A stretch of DNA of 64,000 nt, from positions 434,001-498,000 of the forward strand of contig CAWJPW010000011.1 of NCBI GenBank assembly GCA_963844845.1, given 5' to 3'. Below, in pieces: positions 26,910 to 38,928 of the stretch. This DNA comes from CAWJPW01 sp963844845 (GTDB lineage Bacteria; Acidobacteriota; Thermoanaerobaculia; Thermoanaerobaculales; Sulfomarinibacteraceae). The notes under the pieces are model-generated. The model saw only the letters and a program-made list of their open reading frames with translations, was not told the DNA's origin and did not search any database. The stretch's first letter is position 1, and every line of letters begins with the position of its first letter. Made by a program: the position numbers and the translations under genes.

Positions 26910-27215
26910 CTGCGTCCCCTTCGATGTGCTCGCCAGGAGGTTCCCGGGACGACGCGGAGGTTTGTGTACCGTTGCCGACGTCACCTCTGCTTCACATCGT
27001 CCACCGTGAAGCCGGGACTCGACGGCGAAGGAGTCTGGACGCTTGAACCTCTGACGCTCTGAAGGTCCGGTTTGGGCCACAGAGCCCTTGTGAATCTCCT
27101 CACACACTCGCTCGGCAAGGTGTATCATGGCGCGGTGTGATCCATTTTCCGGACCCGGCGGACCGCGCGTGGCCCTCCGGGCCCATGTTTGAATCTCGGT
27201 GAAGGAGGAGTCGTC

Positions 27216-30118
<2,903 letters not shown>

Positions 30119-30130
30119 CGGTCGGCCTGG

Positions 30131-30817
30131 CTACTCCTCGGTCTCCTCCTCCTGTCCCCGGCCGATGACCTCGGGCTCCGCCTGCTCGCCGATAACCAGC
30201 TCCGCCTCGGCGGCTTCCTCGGCCTCTTCCTTGAAGACGCGCATGTGGCCGACGGTCACGACCACGCGGTGACCGTCGTCGAGGAAGCGACCGCTGGCGG
30301 GCAGCTGCGAGGTGAGGTCATCAACGGTCACGTGGTCCCCCACCTCGAGGTTCGAGATGTCGACGACGATCTTCTCCGGGATCTCTCTCGGCAGCACCTC
30401 GATGGCCAGCTCGCGGCTGACGAAGTCGAGCAGCCCTCCGTGCCGCACCCCGACGCTGTCTCCCTCGAGCTCCACCGGCAGGGTCACGTGCAGCTTGTGA
30501 CCCTTGACCACACGGATGAAGTCGATGTGGATGAACTCGTGGGTGAGGGGGTCCACCTGGAGCTCCTTGATCATCGCGCGGCGCTCATGCTTGGTGCCTT
30601 CGAGCTTCAGCAGGAAGATGGTGTTCTCCCCGGTCTCACGCTTGAGGATGTCGCGAATCGCCTTGGCGTCCACGATGATCGTCACTGGCTCCTTGCCGCC
30701 GCCGTACACAACCGCCGGCACCTTGCCCTGCTGCCGCAGCTTGGCCGCGGCTTCCTTGCCGGTCGCCTCGCGGCGCTGCACGCTCATCACGATGTCTGAT
30801 GCTGTCTCCACGACCAT
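30131..30817 (-). CDS. rplY: 50S ribosomal protein L25, Ctc form
   Basis: 228 residues, the long general-stress (Ctc/TL5) form with the L25 domain at about 12-100 (REATGKEAAAKLRQQGKVPAVVYG, HIDFIRV) and a second beta-rich TL5 domain at about 105-195. The last 30 residues are highly acidic. It binds 5S rRNA in the large subunit. A GGGAGAG site precedes ATG 30817. It lies 27 bases after prs and 12 bases before pth, a very common arrangement in bacteria. Confidence 0.95.
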   Translation of the reverse strand: MVVETASDIVMSVQRREATGKEAAAKLRQQGKVPAVVYGGGKEPVTIIVDAKAIRDILKRETGENTIFLLKLEGTKHERRAMIKELQVDPLTHEFIHIDFIRVVKGHKLHVTLPVELEGDSVGVRHGGLLDFVSRELAIEVLPREIPEKIVVDISNLEVGDHVTVDDLTSQLPASGRFLDDGHRVVVTVGHMRVFKEEAEEAAEAELVIGEQAEPEVIGRGQEEETEE

Positions 30818-30844
30818 GGTTTCACTCTCCCTTTCGGTATCGGC

Positions 30845-31792
30845 TCAGACGAAGAGACTGGAGATCGAGGCTCCCTCGTGGATCCGGCGAATCCCCTCGC
30901 CGAGCAGCACGGCCACGCTGAGCTGCTCGATCTTGGGGGAGGCTGCCGCGTCCTCGTTCAGGGAGATCGTGTCGGTCACCAGAATTCTCTCGATGTTGCT
31001 CTCGGCGATGCGGCCCACCGCGGGGCCGGAGAAGACCGGGTGTACCCCGGCCGCGTACACCGTCCGGGCACCCCGGCCGTGCAGGGCGTCCACCGTCTTC
31101 ACCAGGGTGCCGGCGGTGTCGATGATGTCGTCGATGATGACGCAGTCGCGTCCCGCCACGTCGCCGATGACGTTCATGATCTCTGCCTTGTTGGCCTCAG
31201 GCCGCCTCTTGTCCATGATGGCGAGGTCGGCCTTAAGGCGCTTGGCGAAGGCCCGCGCCCGCTCGACTCCTCCCGCGTCCGGCGAGACCAGCGTGAGCCG
31301 CTCCAGCGCGAGGTTGCGGATCGCGTCGATGAGCACCGGCGCCGCGAAGAGGTGATCCACCGGGATGTCGAAGAACCCCTGGATCTGGGCGGCGTGCAGG
31401 TCGATCGTGAGGACCCGGCTCGCCCCGGCGGTGGCGATGAGGTTGGCCACCAGCTTGGCGGTGATCGGTACCCGCGGGGCGTCCTTGCGATCCTGACGCG
31501 CGTAGCCATAGTAGGGAATCACCGCGGTGATACGGGTCGGCGACGCGCGGCGGAAGGCGTCCAGGATGATGAGCAGCTCCATGAGCGACTCGTTGGACGG
31601 CCTTCCCGTCGGCTGGACGATGAAGACATCGGCGCCGCGGACGTTGTCTTCGATCTGGCAGAAGATCTCACCGTCCGAGAAGCTGCCGAGCCGCAGCCGT
31701 CCCTGCTCGATCTGCAAGTAGTCGCAGATGGCCTCGGTGAGGGCCGGGTTGGCGCGGCCCGAGAAGATCTGAATGGGGTGTTCCTTGAGCAT
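30845..31792 (-). CDS. prs: Ribose-phosphate pyrophosphokinase
   Basis: 315 residues, class I length. It makes PRPP from ribose 5-phosphate and ATP for purine, pyrimidine, His, Trp and NAD synthesis. Seen: FSGRANPALTEAI at the start, the flexible catalytic loop YYGYARQDRKD near residue 95, TIDLHAAQIQGFFD near residue 127, SPDAGGVERARAFAKRL near residue 168, and the PRPP loop IIDDIIDTAGT near residue 217. It is between tRNA-Gln and rplY on the same strand. Confidence 0.98.
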   Translation of the reverse strand: MLKEHPIQIFSGRANPALTEAICDYLQIEQGRLRLGSFSDGEIFCQIEDNVRGADVFIVQPTGRPSNESLMELLIILDAFRRASPTRITAVIPYYGYARQDRKDAPRVPITAKLVANLIATAGASRVLTIDLHAAQIQGFFDIPVDHLFAAPVLIDAIRNLALERLTLVSPDAGGVERARAFAKRLKADLAIMDKRRPEANKAEIMNVIGDVAGRDCVIIDDIIDTAGTLVKTVDALHGRGARTVYAAGVHPVFSGPAVGRIAESNIERILVTDTISLNEDAAASPKIEQLSVAVLLGEGIRRIHEGASISSLFV

Positions 31793-31810
31793 ACCTGCCG
31801 TGCCTCGTGG

Positions 31811-31882
31811 CTGGGGCGGCAGGATTCGAACCTGCGAATGCCGGTTCCAAAGACCGGTGGCTTACCGCTTGCCGACGCCCCA
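31811..31882 (-). tRNA. tRNA-Gln (anticodon UUG)
   Basis: Read on the minus strand, a 7-bp acceptor stem (TGGGGCG with CGCCCCA), a D-arm, an anticodon arm CCGGT-CTTTGGA-ACCGG with TTG in the loop, and a T-arm GCAGG-TTCGAAT-CCTGC are all present. The discriminator is G, as in Gln tRNAs, and CCA is not encoded. It sits between spoVG and prs on the same strand. Confidence 0.96.
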
Positions 31883-31931
31883 AGCGGCGGAAAGTATACC
31901 GCAGGGAGCCGCTTGGCGGGGCATCGCCCGG

Positions 31932-32327
31932 TCAGGAATCGTCGCTTCGGTCCGAACCCTTGTCGTCATTGACCCAGAACTCCTCTGAGAAGAGTTTGCT
32001 GGCGAGCCGCGTGAGGGGTGACCGGGGGCCGCCGTCGCGGCTCTCGTCCTCCCGATCGGGAAGGGCGAGGTGCTCAAGCGAGCGCTGGTACTCGCCCAGC
32101 ACCTGTTCCTCGATGACCCGACGCATCTCGCTGTTGAGGGGATGAGCGATGTCACGCAGCTGGCCGCCACGGCTGCGACGGGCTGGCATGGTCACGAACA
32201 GCTGACCCTCACGCCCTTCCATCACCCGAAGATCGTTGACGATGAAACAGTCATCGATGACGATACTGGCAAAGGCGCGAACCTTGCCGCCCTTGCTGGG
32301 GCTCACGCGCACCTCGGTGATCTCCAT
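31932..32327 (-). CDS. spoVG: SpoVG family RNA/DNA-binding regulator
   Basis: 131 residues; SpoVG is usually 85-100. The conserved domain fills residues 1-85: MEITEVRVSP, KVRAFASIVIDDCFIVNDLRV, GQLFVTMPARR (the nucleic-acid-binding helix region) and DIAHPLNSEMRRVIEE. An acidic, probably disordered tail of about 45 residues follows. SpoVG proteins bind nucleic acid and affect septation and virulence in many non-sporulating bacteria, so its presence does not mean sporulation. AAGGAGA lies before ATG 32327. It starts 13 bases after ispE. Confidence 0.96.
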   Translation of the reverse strand: MEITEVRVSPSKGGKVRAFASIVIDDCFIVNDLRVMEGREGQLFVTMPARRSRGGQLRDIAHPLNSEMRRVIEEQVLGEYQRSLEHLALPDREDESRDGGPRSPLTRLASKLFSEEFWVNDDKGSDRSDDS

Positions 32328-32340
32328 GCCTCTCTCCTTC

Positions 32341-33240
32341 TCAACCCTCCGCCCGAACCGTCAGGCGTGCAGCGCCGCGCGACAGCAGCCTGCCCGCGTG
32401 GAGGCGCCAGGGTCCGGGGAGGATCCCCGCGGCCGCCGCCGCAGCTGCCGGGCTTTCGAAGACGGCGTACGCCGCCGCTCCCGAGCCGGTCACCGCCGCA
32501 TGCAGCCCTCCGGCATCTCGCAACCGGGCGAGCCCCTCGGCCACCTCGGGCCAACCCTCCACCACCACCGGCTCGAGATCATTGTACAGATCGGACCACC
32601 CGGGAAAGCCGCCGAGCCCGACGGTGAAGGCGTAGAGAGTAGACTCCGGCCGATTCCAGGTCAACCTTGCGGCAAGCCGAGCGTACACCTCGGCGGTGGC
32701 CACCTCCACCGGAGGAGCCAGCACCACGACGCCCAGCGCAGGCAGGTCGGGAAGTGGGTAAAGCTCCTCGCCACGGCCCACGCCTAACGCGAGTCCGCCG
32801 AGCAGGAAGAACGGCACGTCGCTGCCGAGCCCGGCGGCGAGGCTCAGCAGCTGAGCCGGTGAAAGCGCGAGCCCCCAGAGCCGGTCCAGGAGCAGCAGGG
32901 CTGCCGCCGCATCCGCCGAGCCGCCGCCCAGACCGCCGCCCACTGGAATCCGCTTGCGCAGGGTAAGGCGCGCGCCCGGGGTCACACCGACAGCCTCCTG
33001 CAGGGACCGGGCGGCGCGTAGCACCAGGTTGTCCTGCCCCGCCCCCACCAGGCCGGCGGGCTCCACCACCAGCTCCAGCAGTCCAGCCCGCGCGGGCTCC
33101 GCCACCAGTTCGTCGGCGAGGTCGATGCTCTGCAGCAGCGTCCGCACCTCGTGAAACCCGTCGGCACGCCGTCCGAGCACCTGCAGGTGCAGGTTGAGCT
33201 TGGCCGGCGCGGTGACGGCGAGGGCGCTCACGCAGGACAT
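32341..33240 (-). CDS. ispE: 4-diphosphocytidyl-2-C-methyl-D-erythritol kinase
   Basis: 299 residues of the GHMP kinase family in the non-mevalonate isoprenoid pathway. Seen: APAKLNLHLQVLGRRADGFHEV near residue 11, the ATP-binding PVGGGLGGGSADAAA near residue 92, GSDVPFFLLGG near residue 132, and the C-terminal TGSGAAAYAVF near residue 255. ATG 33240 gives the standard N-terminus; longer upstream frames have no family similarity. It is in the conserved lolB-ispE-prs neighbourhood. Confidence 0.96.
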   Translation of the reverse strand: MSCVSALAVTAPAKLNLHLQVLGRRADGFHEVRTLLQSIDLADELVAEPARAGLLELVVEPAGLVGAGQDNLVLRAARSLQEAVGVTPGARLTLRKRIPVGGGLGGGSADAAAALLLLDRLWGLALSPAQLLSLAAGLGSDVPFFLLGGLALGVGRGEELYPLPDLPALGVVVLAPPVEVATAEVYARLAARLTWNRPESTLYAFTVGLGGFPGWSDLYNDLEPVVVEGWPEVAEGLARLRDAGGLHAAVTGSGAAAYAVFESPAAAAAAAGILPGPWRLHAGRLLSRGAARLTVRAEG

Positions 33241-33278
33241 GATCGCACAGCCGGGGCCGCCGGCATGATCGCGGGCGC

Positions 33279-34001
33279 CTACGGTTGCGGGCAGGGCGGA
33301 AGCTCCGGCTCCGCGGGCAGTTCGGAGAACTGGTTCCACTGCAAACGGATCAGCGAGAGCTCGGCCCACTCCCCGCCCGTGCTGTCGGCGCGAACGAAGC
33401 CTGGCACCGAAAGAGTGTGGCGCTCGAGCTCGAGGCGCCAGCGAGACGGCTCGGCGGCATCCGCCACCGCTACCACCCGCCACGGATCCGCACGCAGCTG
33501 TACCACCGCCCCCCATTCCTGCCCCTGGACCCGCACGCGGGCGGGGCCCACCACTGTCACCACGTCATCATCGGCGACCGGGAGGCGACCACCCAGGAGG
33601 AGCGCCGCCTCGGGCAGCGGCAGCCCCGCCACGCCCAGCACCGCCGACACGTCGCGAACCTGGAGCCGGCAGCCCTTCCTGAGGTCGTACAGGCGCGAGC
33701 TCGCACTGCCGCCCCAGGCGGCCAGCGACACCGCGGAGCCGAACGGCTCGCTCACCGACAGGCGGCCGCCGTCGGCTGTGGCCAACACCGAGAGACGGAG
33801 ACCGCCACTGGCGGGCACGCGCAGGCGGTAGAGGGCGGCGAGATCGCCGGGCAAGGAGCGACGCAGGGCTGCGACCCCCTCGACGGTCATCGCCGCCGAG
33901 GGGGCGGCGGGCTGGGCGCTGCGGCAGCCGCCAAGCAGGACCCCCGCCAGGGCCAGCGACCACCATGCGGCAGCCGAGCGCCGGCGGCTACTCGTCGCCA
34001 C
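33279..34001 (-). CDS. LolB-like outer-membrane lipoprotein (predicted)
   Basis: 240 residues from GTG 34001. A lipoprotein signal ends in the clear lipobox VLLGGC at about residue 26. The mature part is a beta-rich domain of about 200 residues (RLRVPASGGLRLSVLATADGGRLSV and later strands) with no enzyme motif. Size, lipidation and its place directly before ispE match LolB, which accepts lipoproteins from LolA at the outer membrane, or the related DUF4292 proteins; the sequence itself is too diverged for me to be sure. It overlaps the TPR gene by 14 bases. Confidence 0.7.
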   Translation of the reverse strand: MATSSRRRSAAAWWSLALAGVLLGGCRSAQPAAPSAAMTVEGVAALRRSLPGDLAALYRLRVPASGGLRLSVLATADGGRLSVSEPFGSAVSLAAWGGSASSRLYDLRKGCRLQVRDVSAVLGVAGLPLPEAALLLGGRLPVADDDVVTVVGPARVRVQGQEWGAVVQLRADPWRVVAVADAAEPSRWRLELERHTLSVPGFVRADSTGGEWAELSLIRLQWNQFSELPAEPELPPCPQP

Positions 34002-35907
34002 CGGTGCCGCTGGCGCCGAGTTCAGCCAGGAGATCGCGTACCCGCTCGGCATGCTCGGTACCGAGATCGAGGGCCCGCTGGAGCAGCTGGCGAGCCTCGT
34101 CCCGCTCGCCGCGGGCGGCTAGCACCTCACCAAGGTGAGCCAGCAGCGTGCCATCGCGACCACCCAACCTCACGGCGCGCCGCAGCCAGCTCTCGGCCTC
34201 GCTGAGGTGACCAAGCCGGAAGTGGACCCATCCCAACGAGTCCAGGTAGGCGTCGTTGCCGGGCTCCAGCTCCACGGCGTGACGGATGAGCGCCAGCGCC
34301 TCGTCCAGGTGCGTGCCGGCATCGGCCCACATGTAGCCCAGGTAGTTGGCAGCCGCCGCGTCGTCGGGGTCCTCGGCGAGCACGGATTGAAAGGCCTCAG
34401 CCGCGTCGTCGAGGCGGCCGGTCCGCTCGCAGGCGGCCCCTTGGAGAAACAGCAGATCGCGATCTCCCGGAAAGCGCTCGAGGGCCCGGCGGGCTCCCGC
34501 GGCGAGGTCGGGCCACCGCTCGAGGCGCTGCAGGACGTCGAGGCCCATGACGACGACCGCTGGTTCCTTCGCCCCGAGCAGCGTATCGAGGCGCGTCTTT
34601 CCCTCGGGCTGCCCGAGGCGGAGGCGAAACTCGGACTCGGCAGCCACCGCCTCCTGCCGCGCCAAGCCGTCGAGGTGGGGCTCGAGCCGAAGGAATGCGC
34701 CGATCCCCTCCTGCCACTGACTGGTGGCTCGGTAGGTCTGGGCCAGCAGGCCCACCCGTTCCTCGCCGCCTTCGGCGCCCGGCTCGATCCGTTCGAGCCA
34801 GCCCCGGGCCTCCAGGGGTCGCCCCGCCAGCAGCTCGACCCGGGCCGTGGTGAGGCAGACCTGCCGACCCGCAGTTGACGCTGGGTCCTCGCCAGCCGTG
34901 CTCCATGCCTCGGCGAGGCGGCTGCGGGCATCGTCCAGCTGGCCGCGGCGGGCCTGAACCCAGGCCAACGTGAGCAGAAGGTGCAGGTCGTCCTTCCGCT
35001 CGCGCAGCAGAGCCGTGAGGCGCTGGGCTGCCTCGTCCAGGCGGCCGCCAGAGACCAGCAGCAGCGCCTCCAGGGTGCGCGCGCGGCTCGAGTCGGGCTG
35101 CGCCGCGAGAACCCGGCGGACGACCGGAAGGGCCTCATCGGGCGCTCCGCCATCGGCAAGCAGAGCGGCCGCCCTGAGCAGGCCGTCGAGGTCGTCGCCG
35201 GCGAGCCAGCCGAGCATCGCGCGGCCGGCCTCGGCCTGCCGTCCCTCGCCCATCAGGAGGTCCACGAGGGCCTGCCGACACGTACTCGCAAACGCCGGGT
35301 CGTCGACACACTGGCGGTACAGCGCCGCAGCCCGATCGACCTGACCCAGGTCGCGCAGCAGCCCGGCGTGGAGGACCAGGAGCTGAGAGCTGCCCGGCCG
35401 CTGCCGCCGCAGCCGCGTGAGGATGACGTCGGCCTCGTCGAGGTGGCCCGTGCGCTGGAGCAGCTGGGCGAGATTGAGCTCGACGGTGGCGTCGTCCGGG
35501 CGGTCGTCCAGGGCCTTCTCGAGCGCCGTCACCGCCTCCGACTGCAGCTCGGGGCGCTGGGCCGCGGCCAGGGCGAGAACGAGCGCCCGGGTGCGCTGGC
35601 CATACCAGTCGAGGTCGTCCCCGCTGGGCAGAACCTCCAGCGCGCGGTCCACCAAGCGGACATCGAGCAGTAGGTCGGCGTACGTGACACGGATCTCCGA
35701 GTTGTCGGGGGCCTTTTCCAGCGCCTTGGCGTACAGGTCGAGGGCCTGGGCATAGTCACCCTTCACCTCGGCCAGCCGGGCGTCGAGAAAGATCCGAAGG
35801 GCAGGCGTAAGGCTCGCGTCGGCCTTCACCTGCGCCACGGCTGCGGAAACCGGAACCGCCCCGAGGAGGACAACGACAAGGAGTACGGTGCGCCTCATGC
35901 GGGCCAC
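33988..35907 (-). CDS. Exported tetratricopeptide-repeat protein
   Basis: 639 residues. A signal peptide (TVLLVVVLLGAVPVSAAVA, cleaved near residue 26) is followed by TPR-type helical hairpins along the whole length, the clearest being GDYAQALDLYAKALEKAPDNSE near 45, GHLDEADVILTRLRRQRPGS near 150, and the C-terminal GRLDDAAEAFQSVLAEDPDDAAAANYLGYMWAD near 480, which has canonical W/L/G/Y/A/F/A/P positions. It likely assembles an envelope complex. GTG 35907 or ATG 35898 may be the start; a TATGAT box ends just before 35907, which favours a leaderless start at 35898. It leads the lolB-like/ispE cluster. Confidence 0.85.
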   Translation of the reverse strand: MARMRRTVLLVVVLLGAVPVSAAVAQVKADASLTPALRIFLDARLAEVKGDYAQALDLYAKALEKAPDNSEIRVTYADLLLDVRLVDRALEVLPSGDDLDWYGQRTRALVLALAAAQRPELQSEAVTALEKALDDRPDDATVELNLAQLLQRTGHLDEADVILTRLRRQRPGSSQLLVLHAGLLRDLGQVDRAAALYRQCVDDPAFASTCRQALVDLLMGEGRQAEAGRAMLGWLAGDDLDGLLRAAALLADGGAPDEALPVVRRVLAAQPDSSRARTLEALLLVSGGRLDEAAQRLTALLRERKDDLHLLLTLAWVQARRGQLDDARSRLAEAWSTAGEDPASTAGRQVCLTTARVELLAGRPLEARGWLERIEPGAEGGEERVGLLAQTYRATSQWQEGIGAFLRLEPHLDGLARQEAVAAESEFRLRLGQPEGKTRLDTLLGAKEPAVVVMGLDVLQRLERWPDLAAGARRALERFPGDRDLLFLQGAACERTGRLDDAAEAFQSVLAEDPDDAAAANYLGYMWADAGTHLDEALALIRHAVELEPGNDAYLDSLGWVHFRLGHLSEAESWLRRAVRLGGRDGTLLAHLGEVLAARGERDEARQLLQRALDLGTEHAERVRDLLAELGASGTGGDE

Positions 35908-35951
35908 ATCATACCGCGTCCACGGCTCGCAGGTGCTACAATGCGCGGCCT

Positions 35952-37364
35952 ATGAGCGAGGACGCAACGTCGCGACAGCTGTTTACGGATCGAAGCTTCA
36001 ACGAGCTCGAGCTTCCCGCCGAGCTCCGTCAGGCCGTGGCCGACCACGGGTGGTCCCGCCTCACCAGGGTCCAGGACGAGGTCTTGCCCCTCTCCCTTGC
36101 CGGGCGTGACGTGGTGGCCCAGGCTCAGACCGGGTCGGGCAAGACCGCGACCTACCTGCTCACCATCTTCGCTCACCTTCTGCGTGAGCCGCGGCGCGGC
36201 GCCGAGGGTGACCCGCGGGCCCTGATCGTCGCCCCGACCCGGGAGCTGGCCGTGCAGATCTCGCAGGACGCCGAGGGTCTGGCGGCGGGCCTCGACTTCG
36301 GCGTGCACGTGGTGTTCGGTGGCATCGATTACAAGGAGCAGCGCGAGATCCTCCGGCGCGGCACCGACCTCCTCATCGGCACTCCGGGTCGTCTCATCGA
36401 CTACCACAAGCAGCGCGCCTACAACCTGAAGGACACCGAGATTCTGGTGGTGGACGAGTGCGACCGGCTCTTCGACATGGGCTTTGCCGAGGACATCCAC
36501 TGGATCATTCGCCGCCTGCCCCGCCCCAAGGATCGCCAGTCGATGATGTTCACCGCGACCCTGTCCTATCGCGTCATGCGGCTCGGCTGGCAGCACATGA
36601 ACGACCCCGCCGAGATCATGATCGACCCGGGCAACATCACCCCTGAGACGATCAGCCAGGAGCTCTACCACGTCGCCTCGCGCGAGAAGCTCTCCCTGCT
36701 GCTTGGTCTGCTCGAGCGCGAGGGGGCCAGCAGGACCATGATCTTCGTCAACACGCGCTATGAGGCGCAGCGACTGGTAGAGCGCCTTCAGCAGCACGGT
36801 TTTGCGGCCCGCGGCCTCACCGGCAACGTGGTCCAGCGCAAGCGGCTCAGGGTCCTCGACGATTTCAAGGACGGCCGGCTTCCGATCCTGGTGGCCACGG
36901 ACGTGGCCAGCCGTGGCCTCCACATCGAGGGCGTCAGCCACGTCATCAACTACGACCTGCCCCAGGACGCCGAGGACTACGTCCACCGCATCGGGCGCAC
37001 GGCCCGGGTGGGCGCCGAGGGCAAGGCGATATCCCTGGCCTGCGAGAACTACGTGTTCTCCCTCGACGCCATCCACAAGTACGTGGGCTACGAGATTCCC
37101 ACCGCCTTCGCCTCTGACGAGCTCTACAAGCCCGTCAAACCGCGCCAGCGACGGCCGCGCGGCGAGGGGGGGGGCCCACGCGAGAGCTCCCGCGGGCGGA
37201 GTGAGCGACGCCGACCCGCCGGCGAGTCGCAAGCGCGGACCGACATCAAGCCCACCGCGGCGCCACCGTCAGAGGCGGCGGGTGCACCACCCGAGGAGGG
37301 CGAGCGCCCCAAGCGGCGCCGGCGCAACCGGGGGCGCGGCGGCGGCTCCAAGACCGAGTCGTGA
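35952..37364 (+). CDS. DEAD-box family RNA helicase, DECD variant
   Basis: 470 residues with both RecA-like domains at about 10-225 and 225-385 and a basic, disordered C-terminal tail (RKRRRRNRGRGG-like). Motifs: Q motif FNELELPAELRQA, Walker A AQTGSGKT, APTREL, GTPGRL, motif II VDECDRLFDMGF, motif III FTATLSY, ATDVASRGLHIEGV, and HRIGRTARVG. Motif II reads DECD, motif III TAT and motif VI GRTAR, each differing from the usual DEAD, SAT and GRTGR. It resembles RhlB-like helicases of RNA decay or ribosome assembly. TACAAT ends 9 bases before ATG 35952 and no ribosome site is visible, so a leaderless mRNA is likely. Confidence 0.93.
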   Translation: MSEDATSRQLFTDRSFNELELPAELRQAVADHGWSRLTRVQDEVLPLSLAGRDVVAQAQTGSGKTATYLLTIFAHLLREPRRGAEGDPRALIVAPTRELAVQISQDAEGLAAGLDFGVHVVFGGIDYKEQREILRRGTDLLIGTPGRLIDYHKQRAYNLKDTEILVVDECDRLFDMGFAEDIHWIIRRLPRPKDRQSMMFTATLSYRVMRLGWQHMNDPAEIMIDPGNITPETISQELYHVASREKLSLLLGLLEREGASRTMIFVNTRYEAQRLVERLQQHGFAARGLTGNVVQRKRLRVLDDFKDGRLPILVATDVASRGLHIEGVSHVINYDLPQDAEDYVHRIGRTARVGAEGKAISLACENYVFSLDAIHKYVGYEIPTAFASDELYKPVKPRQRRPRGEGGGPRESSRGRSERRRPAGESQARTDIKPTAAPPSEAAGAPPEEGERPKRRRRNRGRGGGSKTES

Positions 37365-37407
37365 AATCAGGGTCCGCGCCTGACAGCGCCGTCCGATTCC
37401 GGCGCTC

Positions 37408-37818
37408 ATGAGCGAGGTCACGGAGTTCCTGGTCTGGCGCTCGGCCCTCGCCGACACGCCCACACGGCTCGCAACACTACTCGCCGCCGCCTCCGACGCG
37501 GCGGAGGTTCTCGCCCGCATGGCTCGCTCTGAAAGCCTCGCCGTCGCCGTCCTCGAGCACCTCGTCGCGGGCCGCTGTGGGCCACCTCCCGAGCCCACCG
37601 AACCAGCAGCCGGCTGGCGGGACGATCCTCTCGGCGCGTTCCTCGGGCTCCGGAGCCAGCTCCTAGAGCTGCTCGACCGTGTCGACCGGACCACCCTCCA
37701 TGCCACCACCCGACTGGCCTCGGGGCGCCCCGTGGACCCGTGGCGGCTCGCCGGTGACCTCGCCGACCACGACGTGCGCTGCCTGGCCGAGCTCCGAGCC
37801 GCCGCCGAGTCTCGCTGA
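37408..37818 (+). CDS. Small DinB-like protein (tentative)
   Basis: 136 residues, mainly helical. The opening LADTPTRLATLLAAASDAAEV, the central DPLGAFLGLRSQLLELLDRV, and the closing LAGDLADHDVRCLAELRAA resemble the helices of DinB/YfiT-like four-helix-bundle proteins, including a late HD that could be a metal ligand. The first histidine expected in EVLxHL appears as VLEHLV. Family membership is a weak visual match. It lies 43 bases after the helicase gene with no clear ribosome site, so co-expression is possible. Confidence 0.6.
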   Translation: MSEVTEFLVWRSALADTPTRLATLLAAASDAAEVLARMARSESLAVAVLEHLVAGRCGPPPEPTEPAAGWRDDPLGAFLGLRSQLLELLDRVDRTTLHATTRLASGRPVDPWRLAGDLADHDVRCLAELRAAAESR

Positions 37819-37890
37819 TCTCCGGCTACGACGCCAGATACGTCTGCGCGGGCGGCAGGTCGGAGAGCACAAGCCTTCCAGCGGTCAGGG

Positions 37891-38928
37891 TCAGGGGCTC
37901 TCGGTGCCCAGGGGCGGGAGCTCGGACGGCTTGCCGTCCGACCACTCGGGCAACAGCGGGCCAGACCGCGTGGGGTCGCACCAGTGCAGATCGCGGGGTG
38001 CCCCCGGGAGCCTGAGCGACCCCACAACCCGTAGCGATGCCACGTTCACAAGCTCCACGGCACCATCGGCCAGAGCCACAGCGAGGGTGCCGCCGTCAGG
38101 CGCCAGATCCATGCGCACCGGCGCTGCCGCCAGCTCCAGCTCGCCGTGGGGGCTCAGCTGCAGGGCATCGTGGCGCCGGCGCAGCCGCCACCGTCGAAGC
38201 AGCGGCCTCCGCTCTCCCGCCAGCGCCACCAGCAGCTGGTCGTCACTGCCGGCAAAGACCACGTCCACCGGCGCACCGCCAGTCGAGGTCTCGGCCACCG
38301 GTGCCACGGTGCCGGGCTCCACCAGCACAACCCGAGCCTCTGCAGGCTCGGCCAACGCGAGGAGGCCGAAGCGCTGGGAGAGGTCCATGCGTACCACGTC
38401 GACGCCCAGCGAGCGGCGCAGAGCCACCTGTCGCTCGAGCAGGTTCACCGCCACCAGCGAGCTCCCACCAGCGCCGTCCGGGCTCCGTTCCAGCACCAGC
38501 ACAGTGGCGTCATCACGCGAGATGATGACCTGCCAGGGGTGCTCGATGCCCGCGTCCACCCGCACCAGCACGGCCCTCTCCGGGTAGCTCAGCACCAGGA
38601 GGTCCCCGACGACCGCCACGTAACGGTCCGCGAGCGACCCGAAGTGGGGCATGGTGACGGCATCGAGCCGGTCCCGGATTCGGCGGACCCGGAGATCGAC
38701 CACCGTGGTCCGCCCGTGCACCAGGTCAGGGGCGAAGAGCACGCCGCCCGGAGCCGGAAAGAGCCAGGCCACCGGACCCGTGGGCAGCTCAACCAGCCCC
38801 CCGCCGGCCGGGTCGGCGAGGATGACCTGATCGCCCACCGAGGCGGCGATGACGCCGGGCAGCGGCTCGCCGGCCACGCTCAGCGCCGGCACCAGCGCGA
38901 GGGCCACGACAATCCACCAGTCCTTCAT
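37891..38928 (-). CDS. Exported beta-propeller protein of unknown function
   Basis: 345 residues. A signal peptide (WWIVVALALVPALSVAG) is followed by strand-rich repeats resembling a six- or seven-bladed propeller (for example VPVRMDLAPDGGTLAVALADGAVELVNVASLRVVG-like segments near 280-310, in pieces MDLAPDGGTLAVAL and GAVELVNVASL). No catalytic residues are recognisable. ATG 38928 has GGAGGAGG upstream and overlaps the stop of the membrane-protein gene by 4 bases, so the two are translated together and probably work together at the periplasmic face. Confidence 0.7.
   Translation of the reverse strand: MKDWWIVVALALVPALSVAGEPLPGVIAASVGDQVILADPAGGGLVELPTGPVAWLFPAPGGVLFAPDLVHGRTTVVDLRVRRIRDRLDAVTMPHFGSLADRYVAVVGDLLVLSYPERAVLVRVDAGIEHPWQVIISRDDATVLVLERSPDGAGGSSLVAVNLLERQVALRRSLGVDVVRMDLSQRFGLLALAEPAEARVVLVEPGTVAPVAETSTGGAPVDVVFAGSDDQLLVALAGERRPLLRRWRLRRRHDALQLSPHGELELAAAPVRMDLAPDGGTLAVALADGAVELVNVASLRVVGSLRLPGAPRDLHWCDPTRSGPLLPEWSDGKPSELPPLGTESP

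Noticed and set aside
31932..32327. spoVG as evidence of sporulation
   Set aside because: spoVG occurs widely in non-sporulating bacteria and no other sporulation gene is in the window.
37408..37818. Assignment of the small gene after the helicase as a helicase partner
   Set aside because: Only distance supports it; the sequence resembles DinB-like bundles and has no RNA-binding feature.
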